The notes beneath the pieces were generated by a model, which did not search any database, was not told where the DNA came from, and was given only the letters and a program-made list of their open reading frames with translations. From the NCBI GenBank assembly GCA_013178305.1, contig JABLXB010000001.1, positions 688,253 through 752,252 on the forward strand: a stretch of DNA of 64,000 nt. The letters are read 5' to 3'. Of the stretch, positions 60,509-64,000 are shown piece by piece; the first letter of the stretch is position 1, and each line of letters begins with the position of its first letter. Made by a program: the position numbers and the translations under genes. Origin of the DNA: Bacillota bacterium (GTDB lineage: Bacteria; Bacillota; Sulfobacillia; JABLXB01).

Positions 60509-62142
60509 TGGACGAGGTTGGCCCCTGCTGAGGTCTTCGTCTGGTACATCGCTTCGTCGGCGGCCTTTATCAGGGCTCGCAGGTCCTCGCCGTCATCGGG
60601 GTAGCAGGCGATACCGGTGCTGACGCCGATGGAGACGCCATCGGGGCGCTCCTCGCACGGGAACCTCGTGCCGCAGACCGAGAAACGGATGCGTTGCGCA
60701 ACCTGTTGCGCCTCCGACCTTGTCGATCCCGGGAGAAGCACCACGAATTCATCTCCGCCGAGACGCGCCGCGATGTCGTTTTCTCTTACGCTCCTCTTGA
60801 GCACCCCGCCGAATTCCTTCAGCACGCGGTCTCCGGCCAGGTGCCCGAGGGCGTCGTTCACCCACTTGAAGTTGTCCAGGTCGAGGTAGATGAGAGACAG
60901 CGGTTTCGCGTGCCTCTTCGAAGCCGCCAGTTCCTTCTCGAACCTGCGGGAGAAACTCCTCGAGTTGTGCAACCCGGTCAGGGGTTCGGTATCGGCAAGC
61001 GTCGCCGTCTGGCGGTACTGCAGCGCATGCTCTATCGACACGGCGGCATGACCGCCCAGAATGCTCAGTATCTTGAGGTCGTCGGGCGTGAATTCCACGC
61101 CGCTCTGCCTGCCGACGATTATCCCCCCGACGAGCCTGTCCTCGTGTATCATCGGGACGCTCAACAGGTGGCGCGTCTTCCCCCGCACGTCTTTCGTGAG
61201 TATCTCGCCGTTGCAGGATGAGAGCCTCGACGCAGCCCAGCTGCCCAGTTCCAGCGCGAGTTCGGGGTCGCAGCCCTGCTGAAAGTGCTGTCTCACGGGC
61301 TCCATCTGGTGCTCGCGCTCCCTGACCGCGTACAGGAGGCAGCTGTCCACCCCGACCGAGTCCTTCACGCAATCCACAATCAGGTCGAAAACGCGGTCCA
61401 GGTCGAGAGCCAGGCCGAGCCTGCGGCTGGCCTCGTAGAGCGCCGACATCTCCCTGTTGGCCTTCGAGAGCGAGGCCTGCAGGCTGAACACGCGGGCCAC
61501 GGCGACTATGGGGACCACCATTGTCAGCAGGGTCCAGGGGCCGAAGCTCCGGTAGAGGGCGACCTGGATGAAAGAGAAAGGTATGGTTATCGCCGCTATG
61601 AGCCCGTCGATCACGGCTGCGTCCACGAAGTCGCGGAACGTCACCCTTCCGACGTAGACTATCGGGAGGTTCGTCAGCGCCTGGTTGACGAGGAAGTACC
61701 CTGCAAAGAAAAGCCCCGACTTCACCAGCGAACCGGGGTCAACCAGCGCGAGCCCATCAGCGAGTGGCGGCCCCAGACGACTGAGGGCAGCCCCGGCGAT
61801 AATCGACAACGCGTACTGGCCCCCGTTGAATAACGCCACCTCAACTGGCCGCTTCAGCGCGAACCTCGACACGACCAGGGAAACGGCCAGTCCAGCGGTT
61901 GTCGCGATGGCCGTATCGAATAGCAGGAACATCGCGAACAAGATGCTGAAACTGGCCGTGGTGTTGAGGCCGCTGGGGAGGTGGATGTATATTCCCTCCG
62001 AACAAAACAGAAGGGCTATGAAGACCACGATGCCGAGACCCTCCGCTACGCCAGGGCGACGAAAAGTCGACAGTGCAGCCGCGGTCCCGATCAAGCCGAT
62101 CGCTACGTGATACCCGAATAGCCGCCTGTAGTGCTCGGGCAA
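60505..62142 (-). CDS. Membrane diguanylate cyclase (MASE-type, GAF, GGDEF)
   Basis: 545 aa. Six or more membrane helices (about 1-220), a GAF-like domain (about 240-380) and a GGDEF domain (about 385-545). The active site is LGGDEFVVLLPG, preceded by an inhibitory-site motif RxxD (REND) five residues earlier. It therefore should make c-di-GMP and be feedback-inhibited. The membrane part resembles those of the two HD-GYP proteins at 44-47 kb. TTG at 62142 with GGGAGG nine bases upstream. Confidence 0.93.
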   Translation of the reverse strand: MPEHYRRLFGYHVAIGLIGTAAALSTFRRPGVAEGLGIVVFIALLFCSEGIYIHLPSGLNTTASFSILFAMFLLFDTAIATTAGLAVSLVVSRFALKRPVEVALFNGGQYALSIIAGAALSRLGPPLADGLALVDPGSLVKSGLFFAGYFLVNQALTNLPIVYVGRVTFRDFVDAAVIDGLIAAITIPFSFIQVALYRSFGPWTLLTMVVPIVAVARVFSLQASLSKANREMSALYEASRRLGLALDLDRVFDLIVDCVKDSVGVDSCLLYAVREREHQMEPVRQHFQQGCDPELALELGSWAASRLSSCNGEILTKDVRGKTRHLLSVPMIHEDRLVGGIIVGRQSGVEFTPDDLKILSILGGHAAVSIEHALQYRQTATLADTEPLTGLHNSRSFSRRFEKELAASKRHAKPLSLIYLDLDNFKWVNDALGHLAGDRVLKEFGGVLKRSVRENDIAARLGGDEFVVLLPGSTRSEAQQVAQRIRFSVCGTRFPCEERPDGVSIGVSTGIACYPDDGEDLRALIKAADEAMYQTKTSAGANLVQ

Positions 62143-62299
62143 GAACCAATACCTCCCGGTCCCAGTAATCTATGAATTTCGACAATAGCTTCCAGATTCC
62201 TTTTGACGTTGCGGGCGCTTGCCTGGCGAACCGGTGCGGCGGCGTATGAGCCGCCGGGTGGCCGGGGCGCTGGGTGGCCGCGCTGGGAAGTCGGGCGGG
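62143..62299. other. Intergenic region before the GGDEF gene
   Basis: 157 bases containing a GC-rich inverted repeat (GGCGGC/GCCGCC around 62245-62265) that could end transcription from metK and the GT2-like gene. No U-tract and no further gene. Confidence 0.4.
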
Positions 62300-62794
62300 T
62301 TACCTTACCCGGAGGGATGTGGACCGGTCGTGGCCGGGCTTCCTGAGCATGTGCCGCACGACGGACAGGAGCGCCACCTCGTCGACCCCGTCCTGGAAGC
62401 GACACACGAGCGCAATATCGCCGGCACACATGAACAGTCCTATGGTCTCGGCGCGCTCGCCGGGAACCGGCACGTCGGCCATGCGGACCGCCTTTATCGC
62501 GGGGCACGATGCCGCGAGCCTCTGGACTACGCGCCACGTGTTATCGGAGGAATAGTCGTCCACGGCGACGATTTCGTAGGGCACGGACGAACCCGAAACG
62601 CCGATACCGGCCGCCGACCTGAGGAACATCTCGATGGAGTCTTCCCTGTCTTTCACGATCACGAGTACGCTCACGAGCGGCGGACCACCCGTCTGCGGGC
62701 CCCTCGAGAACAGGCGCTCCACTACGTCGAGGGCGGCCGCAACGAGCCCGTACAAGGCCAGCATCACGACGGCGACCCACCAGTACGGGCTCAT
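62300..62794 (-). CDS. Small membrane-anchored GT2-fold protein
   Basis: 164 aa: one N-terminal membrane helix, then a glycosyltransferase-2-like core (PLVSVLVIVKDREDSIEMFLRS; YEIVAVDDYSSDNTWRVVQRL). The domain is shorter than a full GT2 catalytic domain, and the usual DxD and acceptor motifs are not obvious. Similar short proteins occur next to metK in many Firmicutes; function unknown. Confidence 0.7.
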   Translation of the reverse strand: MSPYWWVAVVMLALYGLVAAALDVVERLFSRGPQTGGPPLVSVLVIVKDREDSIEMFLRSAAGIGVSGSSVPYEIVAVDDYSSDNTWRVVQRLAASCPAIKAVRMADVPVPGERAETIGLFMCAGDIALVCRFQDGVDEVALLSVVRHMLRKPGHDRSTSLRVR

Positions 62795-62860
62795 CAGTAC
62801 CCCTCCACAAGCGGTGTCACAAACCAGCCTATTCCGCCCGTGGAGGAGAGGTGAAACCGC

Positions 62861-64000
62861 TTAGCCCAGCGTGTTGTGGAGTTCCGCAGCCATGTCTGTT
62901 TTCTCCCACGGCAGGTCGAGGTCATCGCGCCCGAAGTGGCCGTAAGCCGCGATTTGCCTGAAGATGGGTTTGCGGAGCCCAAATCTCTCGATAATGGCGC
63001 CGGGCCTGAAGTCGAACAACCTCGTCACGGTCTCCGATATGCTGTCCTCCGGCACCGTGCTTGTGCCGAACGTCTCGAGCATCAGCGACACCGGGCGGGC
63101 GACACCGATCACGTAAGCGACCTGGACCTCGCATTTCCTCGCCAGCCCCGCCTCTACGATGTTCTTCGCCACGTACCTTGCCGCGTAAGAGCCGGTCCTG
63201 TCCACCTTGGTTGGATCCTTGCCGGAGAACGAGCCGCCGCCGTGCCTCGCATATCCCCCGTAAGTATCGACGATAATCTTACGGCCGCTGAGGCCGGAAT
63301 CACCCTGTGGGCCGCCGATGACGAATCGCCCCGTCGGGTTCACGAAGAACCTCGTCCGGTCGTCGAGGTATTCGGCTGGGATGACGTGCCTGATTACCTC
63401 CCGGATAATATCCTCCCTGATCTGGTCGAGCGGGACGTCCGGCCCGTGCTGAGCCGACACGACCACGGCGTCGACGCGAACTGGCTTGTCATCCACATAT
63501 TCGATCGTGACCTGCGTCTTGCCGTCCGGCCTGAGGTACGGGAGCATTCCCGTCTTGCGAGCCTCGGCCAGGCGCCTGGCCAGCCTGTGCGCGAAGTAAA
63601 TGGGCATCGGCATCAACACGGGGGTTTCGTCGCAAGCGAACCCGAACATCATTCCCTGGTCGCCCGCGCCGATTGCGGCGTTCTTGTCCTTCTCGCCCCC
63701 GTTCTTCGCCTCGACGGAAACGTCCACTCCAAGCGCGATGTCCGGCGACTGCTCCTCGATGGCGGTGAGCACCGAGCACGTGTCGCCGTCAAATCCGAAC
63801 TTGGCGCGCGTGTACCCTATACCCTTGATCGTGTCGCGGACTATCCGGGGCATGTCGACGTAGCAGTTGGTGCTGATCTCACCGGTCACAAGACAGAGTC
63901 CCGTCTTGACCGTGCACTCACATGCGACGCGGGCGGGGGGGTCCTTCTCGATGATCGCGTCGAGTATGGCGTCGCAAATCTGGTCGGCCATCTTATCGGG
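62861..64000 (-). CDS. metK: S-adenosylmethionine synthetase (5' end outside window)
   Basis: At least 380 codons of MetK, which makes SAM from methionine and ATP. Motifs are [36 protein letters not shown] (in parts), and [16 protein letters not shown]. The reading frame is open through the window edge with [12 protein letters not shown], so about 15-20 N-terminal residues are missing. No SAM riboswitch is visible because its upstream region lies outside. Confidence 0.97.
   Translation of the reverse strand, partial: PDKMADQICDAILDAIIEKDPPARVACECTVKTGLCLVTGEISTNCYVDMPRIVRDTIKGIGYTRAKFGFDGDTCSVLTAIEEQSPDIALGVDVSVEAKNGGEKDKNAAIGAGDQGMMFGFACDETPVLMPMPIYFAHRLARRLAEARKTGMLPYLRPDGKTQVTIEYVDDKPVRVDAVVVSAQHGPDVPLDQIREDIIREVIRHVIPAEYLDDRTRFFVNPTGRFVIGGPQGDSGLSGRKIIVDTYGGYARHGGGSFSGKDPTKVDRTGSYAARYVAKNIVEAGLARKCEVQVAYVIGVARPVSLMLETFGTSTVPEDSISETVTRLFDFRPGAIIERFGLRKPIFRQIAAYGHFGRDDLDLPWEKTDMAAELHNTLG

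Overview
The window is about 64 kb of GC-rich DNA with mostly leftward genes, frequent GTG and TTG starts, and strong Shine-Dalgarno motifs. Gene order follows the Bacillus subtilis comFC-yvyF-flgM-flgN-flgK-flgL-fliW-csrA-hag-flaG-fliD-fliS-fliT-hpf-secA-prfB ... ftsE-ftsX-ctpB-minJ ... uvrB-uvrA block. Together with SLH-domain proteins, CsaB, class III ribonucleotide reductase and several riboswitches, this points to a motile, Gram-positive, S-layered, anaerobic or facultative member of the Bacillota, probably a high-GC Clostridia-like lineage. No rRNA or tRNA gene, CRISPR array or intact mobile element was seen.

Layout, left to right. 1-6.4 kb: uvrA (cut by the edge) and uvrB behind a LexA-type box, then nrdG-nrdD behind a cobalamin riboswitch. 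6.4-13.1 kb: an envelope and division operon (ftsE, ftsX, M23 peptidase, CtpA-type protease, MinJ-like PDZ protein, polysaccharide deacetylase). 13.3-16.7 kb: a rightward B12 operon (cobalamin riboswitch, cbiB, pduX, cobD). 16.8-26.5 kb: a leftward five-gene operon behind a third cobalamin riboswitch. It encodes an SLH-anchored surface protein with two transcobalamin-like DUF4430 domains and an alpha/alpha-toroid, a DUF4430 lipoprotein, EcfT, a fused double EcfA ATPase, and an ECF S-component fused to an extracellular toroid and SLH domains. 26.6-31 kb: cobQ, a split transketolase and a WecG/TagA glycosyltransferase. 31.2-36.9 kb: a rightward glycan cluster (two GT4 enzymes, DUF4330, Wzy/ligase, CsaB). 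36.9-38.8 kb: pdxS-pdxT behind an FMN riboswitch and terminator. 38.9-43.8 kb: a small membrane protein, prfB with its programmed frameshift, secA and a tnpB remnant. 44-49.2 kb: a DUF5317 membrane protein, two membrane HD-GYP proteins and two uncharacterised genes. 49.3-62.1 kb: hpf, cspA and the late flagellar block with two flagellins, csrA/fliW, comFC and a GGDEF protein. 62.3-64 kb: a GT2-like membrane protein and metK (cut by the edge).

The most unusual content is the riboswitch-controlled 16.8-26.5 kb operon. Its DUF4430 and alpha/alpha-toroid combination is the domain pair that builds mammalian intrinsic factor and transcobalamin. Here it is placed on SLH anchors and wired to an ECF transporter. 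CsaB, encoded 10 kb away, would make the pyruvylated wall polymer that SLH domains bind. The simplest reading is a Gram-positive surface system for capturing and importing corrinoids, working with the neighbouring late cobamide genes (cbiB, pduX, cobD, cobQ). The B12-repressed nrdDG suggests that B12 supply also sets which ribonucleotide reductase is used. Function is inferred from domains, fusion and regulation, not proven.
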